Positions 18,487 through 25,836 are shown, numbered from the stretch's first letter. The stretch is 27,490 nt of DNA from Anaerolineae bacterium (GCA_016929775.1 JAFGIE010000149.1:1-27490); one strand, 5' to 3'. Notes: a model not told the origin generated them from the letters alone. Translations and numbers: made by a program.

Positions 18487-19512
18487 CTAGACGAGGGGGG
18501 CGCCACACGACTCGCGCACGATCAACGAGCACGGCAAGAGGATGTGCTCGGGCGGATCGTGTTGCCCCGCGACGCGGTCGAGGATGATCTCGACCGCCCG
18601 GCGTCCTGCCTCGCGCACGGGCAGGCGCACAGTGGTCAGTGCTGGGTTCAGGTAGGTGCAAAAGTGCTGGTCGTCGACCCCGATCACGGCGACGTCCTGC
18701 GGCACGCGCATGCCCATCTGCTGCACGGTCTTGATCGCCATCGCGGCGACGATGTCGTCGCTCGCGACGATCGCCGTCGGCGGGGGCGCCGCCTGCATCA
18801 GGGCGCGCGTCGACTGGCACCACGAGGCAGGCTCAGCCGTATAGTCGCCCGGGCAGACGTAGCGCTCTTGATACGATATGCCGTGCCGCACCAGGGCTCG
18901 CTTGTACCCTCTCAGCCGGCGCGCCCCGCTGCGCCGCCTGCGCGGGCCACACAGGTGCCCGATCCGCCGGTGCCCCAGTGCGACCAGGTGGTCTACTGCC
19001 TGGCTCACACCGCCCACGTCATCCCAGTCGATCTGGTCTAGCCCTGGGTAGCGCCGTGCGCGGTTGACGAGAACGGTCGGGATGCGCAGGCGCTCCAGTT
19101 CGGGCATCCAATCATCGTCGATCATCTCGGATACGGAGAGAAAGATAAAGCCGTCCACGCGCTTTTCGAGCAGCACCTGGACGACCTCTTGCTCCTCATC
19201 CGAGTTCCGCGCATTGCTCATCAGCACGTTGTACCCGGCATCGCGCGCAATGGGCTCGATCGTGTTCAACGCCTGCAGAAAGAGCGGGGTCTCGATCTCG
19301 GCAACCACCACCCCGATCGTCGCCGTGTGCTGTGTGACCAGCCCGCGCGCAAGTGCGTTCGGGCGGTAGCGAAGCGCCTCCATCACCTGCAGCACGCGCT
19401 GCTGGGTCTCCTCGGACATCGAATCCGTCCGCCCGTTGAGCACGTTGGACACGGTTGCGATCGACACACCCGCCTCGCGGGCCACGTCCTTGATCGTGAC
19501 CGCTCTGCCCAT
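18487..19512 (-). CDS. LacI/GalR-family transcriptional repressor
   Basis: A 341-residue regulator with the N-terminal helix-turn-helix VTIKDVAREAGVSIATVSNV (about 5-24) and the hinge region, then a periplasmic-binding-like sensor domain with typical segments (TIGVVVAEIETPLF, VDGFIFLSV, IGVDD, LTTVRLP). The effector is probably a sugar or derivative. ATG 19512 is preferred: AGGGG lies six bases upstream, and the predicted start of transcription lies near 19561, which excludes the much longer open frame. It heads its own operon and has a perfect palindromic operator over its promoter, so autoregulation is likely. It faces away from the gene at 19733. Confidence 0.95.
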   Translation of the reverse strand: MGRAVTIKDVAREAGVSIATVSNVLNGRTDSMSEETQQRVLQVMEALRYRPNALARGLVTQHTATIGVVVAEIETPLFLQALNTIEPIARDAGYNVLMSNARNSDEEQEVVQVLLEKRVDGFIFLSVSEMIDDDWMPELERLRIPTVLVNRARRYPGLDQIDWDDVGGVSQAVDHLVALGHRRIGHLCGPRRRRSGARRLRGYKRALVRHGISYQERYVCPGDYTAEPASWCQSTRALMQAAPPPTAIVASDDIVAAMAIKTVQQMGMRVPQDVAVIGVDDQHFCTYLNPALTTVRLPVREAGRRAVEIILDRVAGQHDPPEHILLPCSLIVRESCGAPLV

Positions 19513-19551
19513 GTCCATCCCCTCTCGGCGACACCGCGCCACACGACCTTT

Positions 19552-19565
19552 GTGAAACGTTTCAC
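19552..19565 (-). promoter_or_regulatory. Perfect LacI-family operator before the repressor gene
   Basis: GTGAAACGTTTCAC is a perfect 14-bp palindrome with central CG, two bases downstream of the -10 box of the repressor promoter. It matches the site at 14409-14422 in 13 of 14 positions. Binding here would block the repressor's own transcription and, by proximity, could affect the divergent promoter starting near 19651. Confidence 0.88.
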
Positions 19566-19567
19566 CC

Positions 19568-19596
19568 AGTCTACCACCGATGCACATGCTTGTCAA
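19568..19596 (-). promoter_or_regulatory. Promoter of the repressor operon
   Basis: On the minus strand TTGACA (19591-19596, consensus), 17 bp, then TAGACT (19568-19573). It is directly followed by the operator palindrome. It drives the repressor, aminotransferase, heparinase-like and first URO-D genes. Confidence 0.85.
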
Positions 19597-19615
19597 ACAC
19601 ACACTCCGACAGCCC

Positions 19616-19644
19616 TTGATCTGCCACCCCAGATCGTGTACAAT
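19616..19644 (+). promoter_or_regulatory. Divergent promoter of the Cys-cluster protein
   Basis: TTGATC (19616-19621), 17 bp, then TACAAT (19639-19644). Transcription would begin near 19651, so the translation start must lie downstream, in agreement with GTG 19733. The -35 box is 20 bp from the -35 of the repressor promoter. Confidence 0.75.
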
Positions 19645-19732
19645 GGGGTTGCGGACCTCACTGCGCGCCCTGCATCCGCACACACCGCATGCCAACGCGC
19701 AGCGACCGCTCGCGCGAACGAGAGAGGGATGC

Positions 19733-20635
19733 GTGGACTGGGCAGAGAGCGAGTACAGCCAATGGACGGCGACGCGCCTCGCGTTGGCGGGCGCGTGGGT
19801 CCAGATCGTCCCGGCTGCGGATGCGTGTGAGGCCTGTCGCGCTATGGCAAAGCGGGTGTACACGCCGTCCGAGGTGCCCCGCTTGCCGATCCGCGGCTGC
19901 ACGCGCGAGGTCTGCCGCTGCCGGTTCGAAGCCGTCGACCCCGAGACAGAGCTCACGGTGACCCAGATCGTCGAACGTGGGATACACGCCCTGCGTGCCG
20001 GGCGACACGAGCTGGCGCGGCGCATCCTACGCCGTGCAGTCAGCCTGGACGAGGAACACGAGCAGGGCTGGCTGTGGCTGAGCGCAGTCGTCGACGACGC
20101 CGACAAGGTCGCATGCCTGGAACGCGTGCTGGCGATCAATCCCGCCAACCGCGCCGCCCGCAGGGGACTGCAGGCGCTGCGCGCCGAGCAAGCCGACCTG
20201 GCGCCTGTACTGTCGCCAATCGTCGAGAGCGCCGCCGAGGTCGAGGCTCTGGGCGCCAAGCGGCTGGTGATCGTCGAGCAGTGGAGCGACCTCCTGAGCT
20301 TGGTGCGCGAGATCGACCCACAGGTCCTGCTCGTGCAGGCAGGCGCGTTCCTGGAAGCGCTGCGGCGCGCCGACGCGCGCGCCTTGCAGCTGCTGTCAGA
20401 CGGCAATGCCGCACCCGAGGTGCGCCGCGACGAGCTGAACGCGCAGTGGGAGGCGTCGGACGCGATCGGCGAAGCGCTGGCGGGCGCGATCGAGGATCAC
20501 CGCGAGCGCGACCACGCCGATGCCAGTTGGACGCCGCTCAAGGACACCCTCGCTCAGCTGGGACAGCGCGTGATCGACCACCGCCGCCAGCTGCGCGACC
20601 GGATGGTCGGGTCCGGGATCGAACCGCCGGGCTGA
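19733..20635 (+). CDS. Cys-cluster and TPR-like protein of unknown function
   Basis: About 300 residues in three parts. Residues 30-65 carry C32-x2-C35, C56, C61 and C63 (for example GCTREVCRCRF), a likely metal-binding knuckle. Residues about 75-135 form a TPR-like helix pair that includes AGRHELARRILRRAVSLDEE and WLWLSAVVDDADKVACLERV. The remainder is a charged helical region with no family I recognise. There is no signal peptide, so it is cytoplasmic. Start GTG 19733 has GAGAGG five bases upstream and lies after the predicted transcription start, which rules out the longer frame from 19580. It is divergent from the repressor; a functional link is possible but not shown. A scaffold or sensor role would be a guess. 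Confidence 0.8.
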   Translation: MDWAESEYSQWTATRLALAGAWVQIVPAADACEACRAMAKRVYTPSEVPRLPIRGCTREVCRCRFEAVDPETELTVTQIVERGIHALRAGRHELARRILRRAVSLDEEHEQGWLWLSAVVDDADKVACLERVLAINPANRAARRGLQALRAEQADLAPVLSPIVESAAEVEALGAKRLVIVEQWSDLLSLVREIDPQVLLVQAGAFLEALRRADARALQLLSDGNAAPEVRRDELNAQWEASDAIGEALAGAIEDHRERDHADASWTPLKDTLAQLGQRVIDHRRQLRDRMVGSGIEPPG

Positions 20636-20636
20636 T

Positions 20637-20653
20637 CGCGACGGCGCGTCGCG
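20637..20653 (+). terminator. Small hairpin after the Cys-cluster gene
   Basis: CGCGACG (20637-20643) pairs perfectly with CGTCGCG (20647-20653) around a 3-base loop, directly after the stop codon. No T tract follows. It may end or stabilise the upstream message before the riboswitch region. Confidence 0.45.
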
Positions 20654-20683
20654 CAGTCGTCTCGCTGCGCTGCCGTCGCTCGT

Positions 20684-20689
20684 TACAAA
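20684..20689 (+). promoter_or_regulatory. Possible -10 box for the thiamine-binding gene
   Basis: TACAAA just before the riboswitch is the only AT-rich hexamer in the gap. No good -35 box lies 17 bp upstream, so this is weak. A start near 20696 would place the riboswitch at the very 5' end of the transcript, as expected. Confidence 0.35.
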
Positions 20690-20694
20690 TCGGA

Positions 20695-20789
20695 TCGGCT
20701 AGGGGAGCCCGGAAAGCCGGGCTGAGAGGGCGGACGATCGCGCCGCCGACCCTTGGAACCTGACGGGTAATGCCGGCGAAGGGAAGCAC
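20695..20789 (+). ncRNA. TPP (thiamine pyrophosphate) riboswitch
   Basis: The conserved THI-box parts appear in order: AGGGGAGCC, a short GC stem, GGGCTGAGAGGG, a variable stem, GACCCTTGGAACCTGA, a small stem, then GGTAATGCCGGCGAAGGGA. These match the pyrimidine- and pyrophosphate-sensing helices of the class. It binds TPP in the nascent message. An intrinsic terminator follows within 11 bases, so high TPP should stop transcription before the thiamine-binding protein gene. Confidence 0.96.
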
Positions 20790-20799
20790 ACACACACGT

Positions 20800-20834
20800 A
20801 CGCGCTAACCGATCGTCGGTCAGCGCGTTTTCGT
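20800..20834 (+). terminator. Riboswitch-controlled intrinsic terminator
   Basis: ACGCGCT-A-ACCGA (20800-20812) pairs with TCGGT-C-AGCGCGT (20816-20828) with a single A/C mismatch and a 3-base loop. TTCGTT follows. It is the likely expression platform of the TPP riboswitch; an alternative antiterminator pairing was not worked out. Confidence 0.85.
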
Positions 20835-20956
20835 TGCTGCTGCGGTCGAGCGCAGCCGTTCACCGGGCGCGCGTTGGACCGCGGACCAGTGCGTTTGGGC
20901 AGACGGCTGAGATGCCCCGTGCAGGGTGGGGCACAGCCATGCCAGAGGAGAGTACC

Positions 20957-22012
20957 ATGGATAGATTCTTCCACATCCTGCTCGCCGTCGCGGCGAGCGC
21001 GCTGCTGGCGAGCCCGCTTGCCGCATGCGCCGCCGCAGGCAAAGAGCCAGAGCTCGTCGTGCTCGTCCACGACAGCTTTGACATTAGTTCGGACGTCGTC
21101 GAGGCCTTTGAGACCCAGCACAAGGCCAAGGTCACGTTCCTCAAGTCGGGCGATGCGGGCCAAGTGCTCAACAAGGCCATCCTCAGCGCGGGGCATCCCC
21201 TGGGCGATCTGCTCTATGGGGTCGACAACACCTTCTTGAGCCGCGCGCTCGAGTATGACCTGTTCGAGGCCTATTCGTCGCCAGCGCTTTCGGCCATTCC
21301 CCGATCGCTGATCCTCGATCCCACCCACCACCTCCTGCCAGTCGACTGGGGGGACGTCTGCCTGAACTATGACGTGGCCTGGTACGAGAGACAGGGCCTC
21401 GAACCGCCCGCTGCGCTGGAAGACCTGATCGCGCCCCAGTACCGGGGCCAAGTCGTCGTCGAGAACCCGGCTACATCCTCCCCTGGCCTCGCCTTTCTGC
21501 TGGCAACCGTCGCCCGCTTTGGCGAGGACGGCTACAGGGACTACTGGCGCGCCTTGCGGGAGAACGAGGTGCGCGTCGAGAGCGGGTGGACGGCGGCGTA
21601 CTATGGACAGTTCACGGCTGCCAGCGAAGGGGACCGGCCGATCGTGGTCAGCTATGCGACCAGCCCTGCCGCCGAGGTCTACAACAGCGAGGGCAAGTAC
21701 CAGGTCCCGCCAACCGGCGCCGTGACCTCGCCGGGCGCGTGCTTCCGCCAGGTCGAGTTCGTGGGCATCCTCAAGGGCAGCAAGCAGCCTGCGCTGGCGC
21801 GCGCCTTCGTCGATTGGATGCTGGGCGTGACCTTCCAGGAGGACATTCCCCTCCACATGTGGGTCTATCCCGCTAACCAGGATGCGGCGCTGCCCCAGGT
21901 CTTCCTTGACTTTGCCCACCAGGCGGTCGACCCCGCGACCCTACCGCCCGAGGCGATCGCGGTGGGGCGCGAAGACTGGATCGAGGGCTGGACGGAAGAG
22001 GTCCTGCGCTAG
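20957..22012 (+). CDS. thiB: Thiamine-binding lipoprotein, ThiB-like
   Basis: A 351-residue substrate-binding protein of the thiamine ABC importer type. The signal peptide ends in a lipobox LAAC with the Cys near residue 22, so it is anchored outside the membrane. Conserved ThiB-like segments include VDWGDVCLNYDVAWY and the later WTAAYYGQFTA followed by VVSYATSPAAEV. Start ATG 20957 has GAGGAG six bases upstream and follows the riboswitch and terminator. Unlike the usual thiBPQ order, no permease or ATPase gene follows; the next gene is convergent. The binding protein must therefore use a transporter encoded elsewhere. The upstream TPP riboswitch makes a thiamine or precursor ligand the natural choice. 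Confidence 0.9.
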   Translation: MDRFFHILLAVAASALLASPLAACAAAGKEPELVVLVHDSFDISSDVVEAFETQHKAKVTFLKSGDAGQVLNKAILSAGHPLGDLLYGVDNTFLSRALEYDLFEAYSSPALSAIPRSLILDPTHHLLPVDWGDVCLNYDVAWYERQGLEPPAALEDLIAPQYRGQVVVENPATSSPGLAFLLATVARFGEDGYRDYWRALRENEVRVESGWTAAYYGQFTAASEGDRPIVVSYATSPAAEVYNSEGKYQVPPTGAVTSPGACFRQVEFVGILKGSKQPALARAFVDWMLGVTFQEDIPLHMWVYPANQDAALPQVFLDFAHQAVDPATLPPEAIAVGREDWIEGWTEEVLR

Positions 22013-22019
22013 GGGACCC

Positions 22020-22074
22020 CCCGGTTGCCGGGACGCCGTGCGCAGGGCGGCGCCGCCTCGGCTGCTGCGCGCAC
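22020..22074. terminator. GC-rich inverted repeats between convergent genes
   Basis: In the 63-base gap, CCCGG and CCGGG flank a 3-base loop (22020-22032). Then GTGCGC (22038-22043) and GCGCAC (22069-22074) enclose a palindromic GGCGGCGCCGCC core. No T tract is present. The structures could stop transcription from both sides. Confidence 0.4.
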
Positions 22075-22075
22075 C

Positions 22076-23008
22076 CTACGGCGCCAGCGCCTCGCTGTAG
22101 AAGGCGAGGATGCGCGCCTCGTAGGCCTCGGGCTGTGCGGCGTGAGCAGCACAGTGCCCGGCGCCGGGCACGATCCAGAGCGACTTGGGCTCGCCGGCTG
22201 CGTTGTACAGACGCTGTGCGTCGGCGACCGTGCATGCCGCGTTGTCCTGCGCGCCGTGGACGATCAGCACGGCGCGCGGGCTGATGCGGTGGATCACGGC
22301 TTCCGGGCGATAGCCGCCCACTCCCCCCTCGACCCACAGGCGCGCCGCCCAGCGCATCGGCGTGCCCCACGACCAGGAGAGGGCGGTGCCGCGTACGCTC
22401 ACGCGCCCAAAGCGCTCCCACACCTCCGCCAGATCGGCGTATACTGCCTCGGCAACGACGGCGCGCAGAGTGGGCTCCTCCGCGGCGGCGCCGATGACCA
22501 CGGCTGCGCCCATCGAGCACCCGATCGCGCCGATCCGGGTCGGATCGACCTCGGGACGGTCGCGCACATAGCGCACCGCCCCCACCATGTCGCGCACCTC
22601 GTGTGCGCCCAGCGTCGAGGCCCGCCCCTCGCTCTGCCCGTGCGCCCGGTGATCAAAGAGCAGTAGGTGGTACCCCGCCCGGTGCAGGAAGGCATAGCCC
22701 GCATAGGAGAGCGGCCCATTCGCGCCCAGCCCGTGGCTGACCACGATCGTGGGCCCGTCTCCCGTGCCGTGCACGAACCACCCAACCAGCGCGACGCCAT
22801 CTGTCGCCTGGAAGGAGACGCGCTCCACCGCTGCGCCGGTCGTCTCTTCGGTCAGATCGAGGGCAAAGCGCATCGGGTGGGTGAGCATGTAGCTCTGGAG
22901 CACCGGGTTGGCGACCAGATAGACCGCCAGCCCGGTCAGCGCCACGACCGCCAGCGCCTTGGCCCACTTGCGGGCGGACATCTCGGGGTCCCGCCAACGG
23001 ACGCGCAT
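22076..23008 (-). CDS. Membrane-anchored alpha/beta hydrolase
   Basis: A 310-residue serine hydrolase with one N-terminal transmembrane segment (about 17-35) and the rest a soluble alpha/beta-hydrolase domain. The nucleophile is S165 in IGCSMGAAV; the acid is in VHGAQDN and the His in PGAGHC; the oxyanion region reads SHGLGANG. The domain resembles acyl/peptidase-type members (FDHRAHGQSEG), and the substrate is unknown. Start ATG 23008 is preferred because GAGG lies seven bases upstream; the frame is open to 23143 inside lysS. It begins 29 bases after the lysS stop and is probably co-transcribed with it. Confidence 0.88.
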   Translation of the reverse strand: MRVRWRDPEMSARKWAKALAVVALTGLAVYLVANPVLQSYMLTHPMRFALDLTEETTGAAVERVSFQATDGVALVGWFVHGTGDGPTIVVSHGLGANGPLSYAGYAFLHRAGYHLLLFDHRAHGQSEGRASTLGAHEVRDMVGAVRYVRDRPEVDPTRIGAIGCSMGAAVVIGAAAEEPTLRAVVAEAVYADLAEVWERFGRVSVRGTALSWSWGTPMRWAARLWVEGGVGGYRPEAVIHRISPRAVLIVHGAQDNAACTVADAQRLYNAAGEPKSLWIVPGAGHCAAHAAQPEAYEARILAFYSEALAP

Positions 23009-23037
23009 GCGCGATCCTCGCCCGGTTGCTGCGCCGC

Positions 23038-24531
23038 TCAGTCGCGGCTGCGCAGGTGAGGGAAGAGCAGCACCTCGCGGATCGAGTCTTGGTCGGTGAA
23101 CAGCATCACCAGCCGGTCGATCCCGGCGCCAAACCCACCACATGGCGGCATGCCATAGCGCATGGCGCGCACATAGTCCTCGTCCATCGGGTGCGCTTCC
23201 TCGTCATCGGCGGCATAGAGCTGCGCCATGTCGCGGAACCGCTGTTCCTGGTCCAGCGGGTCGTTCAGCTCGGTAAACGCGTTGCCGCACTCGAGACCGC
23301 CGATGAAAAACTCAAAGCGCTCGACGTGCGTCGGATCGCCCGGCTTGGCTTTTGCCAAGGGCGTGATGTCGCGCGGATAGTCGATCACGAACGTCGGCTG
23401 GATCAGCGTCGGCTCGACCGTGCCGAGGAGCGACTTGTCGATCAGGTAGCCCCACGTCGCCCCCTCTTTGGCGGGCAGGCCCGCATCCCGGATCGCCCGG
23501 TAGAGGGCCTCGCCGGTGGGGTACTGGGCATAATCCACGCCGGTCACCGCTCGCGCGATCTCGCGCAGCGTCACACGCCGCCACGGTGGCGTGAGATCGA
23601 TCTCCTGCCCGCCATACGAGATCACGGTGCTGCCGACGACCTGCTCGGCAGTGTAGGCGATCATCTCTTCCGTCAGGGCCATCACGTCGTTGTAGTCCAG
23701 GTAAGCGGCATAGAACTCGAGCTGCGTGAACTCGGGGTTGTGCTTGTAGCTCACCCCCTCGTTGCGAAAGTCACGACCGATCTCGTAGACCCGATCGTAC
23801 ATGCCCACCAGCAGGCGCTTGAGGTACAGCTCGAACGAGATGCGCAGGTAGAGGTCCTGGTGAAGCTGGTTGTGATGGGTGACAAAGGGTCGCGCCGCGG
23901 CGCCCCCATAGATCGGCTGCAAGATCGGCGTCTCCACCTCCAGAAAACCCCGATCGTCTAGGAAGCGCCGCAGGGCTTGCACGACCTTGGCGCGCGTGCG
24001 GAACACCTCGCGCACCTCGTCGTTCACTGCCAGGTCGGCATACCGCTGCCGGTAGCGCGCCTCGCGGTCCGCGAACGCGCTAAAGCGATGTCCATCCTTC
24101 TCCTTGGCGATCGGCAGCGGGGAGAGCGCTTTCGACAGGAGCTGCAGTGATTGGGCGCGCACGGTGACCTCGCCTGTGCGCGTGCGGAACATGGGCCCAC
24201 TGAACCCGTAAAAGTCGCCCAGATCCGACTGCCGCTTGAACAGCTCGAACGCAGCCTCGCCGACCTCGTTCTGCCGCACGTACACTTGGAGCAACCCTGC
24301 CCCATCCATGATGTGCGCGAAAATGGACTTGCCCATGTCGCGGAAGCTGTGCAGCCGCCCGGCAACGCTGACCACCACCTCGGCGCCATCGGCCTCTGCC
24401 GCCACAAAGGCCTCGACCGCAGCCTGCGTCGTGTGGGTCCGCGTGCACCGCGGCGGGTAGGGATCGACGCCCTGCGCGCGGATCTGTGCGAGCTTGTCCA
24501 GGCGCTGTCTTTCCTGATCGCTCACTGCCAT
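23038..24531 (-). CDS. lysS: Lysyl-tRNA synthetase, class II
   Basis: A cytoplasmic enzyme that charges tRNA-Lys using ATP. The 497 residues are a normal length. The N-terminal OB-fold anticodon-binding domain spans about 50-150 (VVVSVAGRLHSFRDMGKSIF). Class II motif 2 is FRNEGVSYKHNPEFTQLE and motif 3 is GFGAGIDRLVMLF; both are intact, as is the motif 1 region. Start ATG 24531 has GGAGGAG seven to eight bases upstream. It lies 139 bases after the second GreA gene, a gap with no clear promoter, and greA next to lysS is a frequent bacterial arrangement. Confidence 0.97.
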   Translation of the reverse strand: MAVSDQERQRLDKLAQIRAQGVDPYPPRCTRTHTTQAAVEAFVAAEADGAEVVVSVAGRLHSFRDMGKSIFAHIMDGAGLLQVYVRQNEVGEAAFELFKRQSDLGDFYGFSGPMFRTRTGEVTVRAQSLQLLSKALSPLPIAKEKDGHRFSAFADREARYRQRYADLAVNDEVREVFRTRAKVVQALRRFLDDRGFLEVETPILQPIYGGAAARPFVTHHNQLHQDLYLRISFELYLKRLLVGMYDRVYEIGRDFRNEGVSYKHNPEFTQLEFYAAYLDYNDVMALTEEMIAYTAEQVVGSTVISYGGQEIDLTPPWRRVTLREIARAVTGVDYAQYPTGEALYRAIRDAGLPAKEGATWGYLIDKSLLGTVEPTLIQPTFVIDYPRDITPLAKAKPGDPTHVERFEFFIGGLECGNAFTELNDPLDQEQRFRDMAQLYAADDEEAHPMDEDYVRAMRYGMPPCGGFGAGIDRLVMLFTDQDSIREVLLFPHLRSRD

Positions 24532-24670
24532 GCCCCAACTCCTCCCCCCATATCAAAAAGGCCCATCTCCCCCGCACGCCCCATCACACGCGGACCACGC
24601 GACACGCACACGTGGTGAGAGGCAAGTGTGGAAGACGGGCCCCACCCGGATCGGCCCCCGCCGGAGTGAA

Positions 24671-25153
24671 CTATTCGAGCGCCACGATGCGGAACTCGAT
24701 CTCGCCATCCGGGGCGTTGACGACCACCCAATCGCCAGCCCTGTGCCCCATCAGCGCACGCCCCAACGGAGAGGCGTTCGAGATATAGCCGTGGAGGGGA
24801 TCCGCCTCGACAGAGCCGACGACGACATAGCGCTCTGGCGAACCATCTGGGCCCTCCGTGATCGTCACCTTGGAGCCCAATCCCACTGTCTCCCTCTTCT
24901 GGGACGAGTCGATCAGCACCGCCGTCTTGACAATGGACTCCAGCTCCAGGATCCGGCCCTCGATGAACGACTGCTCGTTCTTGGCGGCGGCATAGTCGGG
25001 GTTCTCGAGGGGCGAGGCTTGCGCTGAAGCCTGCTCGAGGGCCTCTTTAAGCTGGACGATCACCCGGGGACGATGCACGGTCAACAGCTGGTCGAGTTCC
25101 CGCTTCAGCCGCTCGAACCCTTCGGGCGTGACATGGTGGACTTGGTCGGGCAT
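24671..25153 (-). CDS. GreA-family protein with altered coiled-coil tip
   Basis: A 160-residue homologue of the transcript-cleavage factor GreA, with N-terminal coiled coil (about 1-78) and C-terminal FKBP-like domain (SPLGRALMGHRAGDWVVVNAP). In the tip, the canonical G-D-L-x-E-N loop reads ASPLENPDY: the first acidic residue that helps place Mg in the polymerase active site is Ser47, E50 is kept, and the tip is four residues longer than in the neighbouring GreA. It should still enter the polymerase secondary channel but may cleave poorly; an inhibitor or specialised factor is inferred. Start ATG 25153 has GAGGG six bases upstream. It lies 62 bases downstream of greA. Confidence 0.88.
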   Translation of the reverse strand: MPDQVHHVTPEGFERLKRELDQLLTVHRPRVIVQLKEALEQASAQASPLENPDYAAAKNEQSFIEGRILELESIVKTAVLIDSSQKRETVGLGSKVTITEGPDGSPERYVVVGSVEADPLHGYISNASPLGRALMGHRAGDWVVVNAPDGEIEFRIVALE

Positions 25154-25215
25154 CCTGATCCCTCTTTGCGCGTTCCCAGGAACGCTCTGCCAGCACCCCG
25201 CGCTGCCTGGGGAGC

Positions 25216-25680
25216 TTACTCGATCGCCAGGATCGTGAATGTCGAGACACCAGACGGCGCATTGACCTCGACGGTGTCGCCGACCCGTCTCCCTAGCACG
25301 GCGCGCCCCAGCGGGGATTGGTGGGAGATCCGGCCCTGGCTGGGATCGGCCTCGGGGGACCCGACGATCTGGAATGCCTCCGGGTCGTACCCCTCCTCTT
25401 GCACCTTGATCGTGCAACCCAGGACCACGCGATCCTTTCGACCGTTGCTGTCGATGATCTGCGCGCCGTGGAGGATGCTCTCGAGGGTCCGGATCCGTCC
25501 CTCGACGATCGACTGCTCGTACTTGGCGGCGTCATAGCCGGCATTCTCCGTCAGATCGCCGTCTTCCTTGGCAATCCGAATGTGCTCGGCGATCTCGAGA
25601 CGCCGCACGAGTCGCAAGTGCTGCAGCTCTTCGTGCAGCTTGTCATAGCCTTCCGGAGTCAGGTAACTGGTCTCTGCCAT
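25216..25680 (-). CDS. greA: Transcription elongation factor GreA
   Basis: This 154-residue factor rescues backtracked RNA polymerase by inducing transcript cleavage. The tip is canonical, GDLTEN with D42 and E45 (of the type D41/E44 in E. coli), followed by DAAKYEQSIVEGRI and the C-terminal domain SPLGRAVLGRRVGDTVEVNAP. Start ATG 25680 has AAGGA eight bases upstream; the longer frame to 25749 runs through a terminator hairpin in the leader. It is transcribed from a strong promoter at 25808-25836 and is probably followed in the same message by the greA paralogue and lysS. Confidence 0.96.
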   Translation of the reverse strand: MAETSYLTPEGYDKLHEELQHLRLVRRLEIAEHIRIAKEDGDLTENAGYDAAKYEQSIVEGRIRTLESILHGAQIIDSNGRKDRVVLGCTIKVQEEGYDPEAFQIVGSPEADPSQGRISHQSPLGRAVLGRRVGDTVEVNAPSGVSTFTILAIE

Positions 25681-25698
25681 TCCACGCTTCCTTGGTGT

Positions 25699-25792
25699 CC
25701 AGTGTCTCGTGCAGAAACAAAAAGCGTCGCACTGAACGACGCAAGACACAGTGGACTCGTTGGGTTACAATGCCAGCGCTGCACGACACTGG
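25699..25792 (-). promoter_or_regulatory. Long-range inverted repeat in the greA leader
   Basis: CCAGTGTCTCGTGCAG (25699-25714) and CTGCACGACACTGG (25779-25792) are inverted repeats: 14 bases match with a 2-base bulge, enclosing 64 bases. In the minus-strand RNA these arms would form a stem around the terminator hairpin at 25724-25742. The 3' arm can also pair, less well, with a segment at 25745-25754. A regulatory fold is inferred. Confidence 0.7.
25712..25742 (-). terminator. Intrinsic terminator inside the greA leader
   Basis: On the minus strand GCGTCG pairs with CGACGC around a 7-base loop (25724-25742), followed by TTTTTGTTT. It lies downstream of the greA promoter and 32 bases before the start codon, so it would release a short RNA of about 80 bases unless bypassed. 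Confidence 0.8.
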
Positions 25793-25807
25793 GCAAAGCG
25801 CACTGAC

Positions 25808-25836
25808 ATTATAACGCAAAATCGCTTCTCTGTAAA
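25808..25836 (-). promoter_or_regulatory. Promoter of the greA operon
   Basis: On the minus strand TTTACA (25831-25836), 17 bp, then a perfect TATAAT (25808-25813). The start of transcription would be near 25801, leaving a leader of about 120 bases before greA. Confidence 0.9.

Noticed and set aside
19513..20406. Long N-terminal extension of the LacI open frame
   Set aside because: The extension crosses the repressor promoter, its operator and the divergent gene; the HTH motif begins right after ATG 19512.
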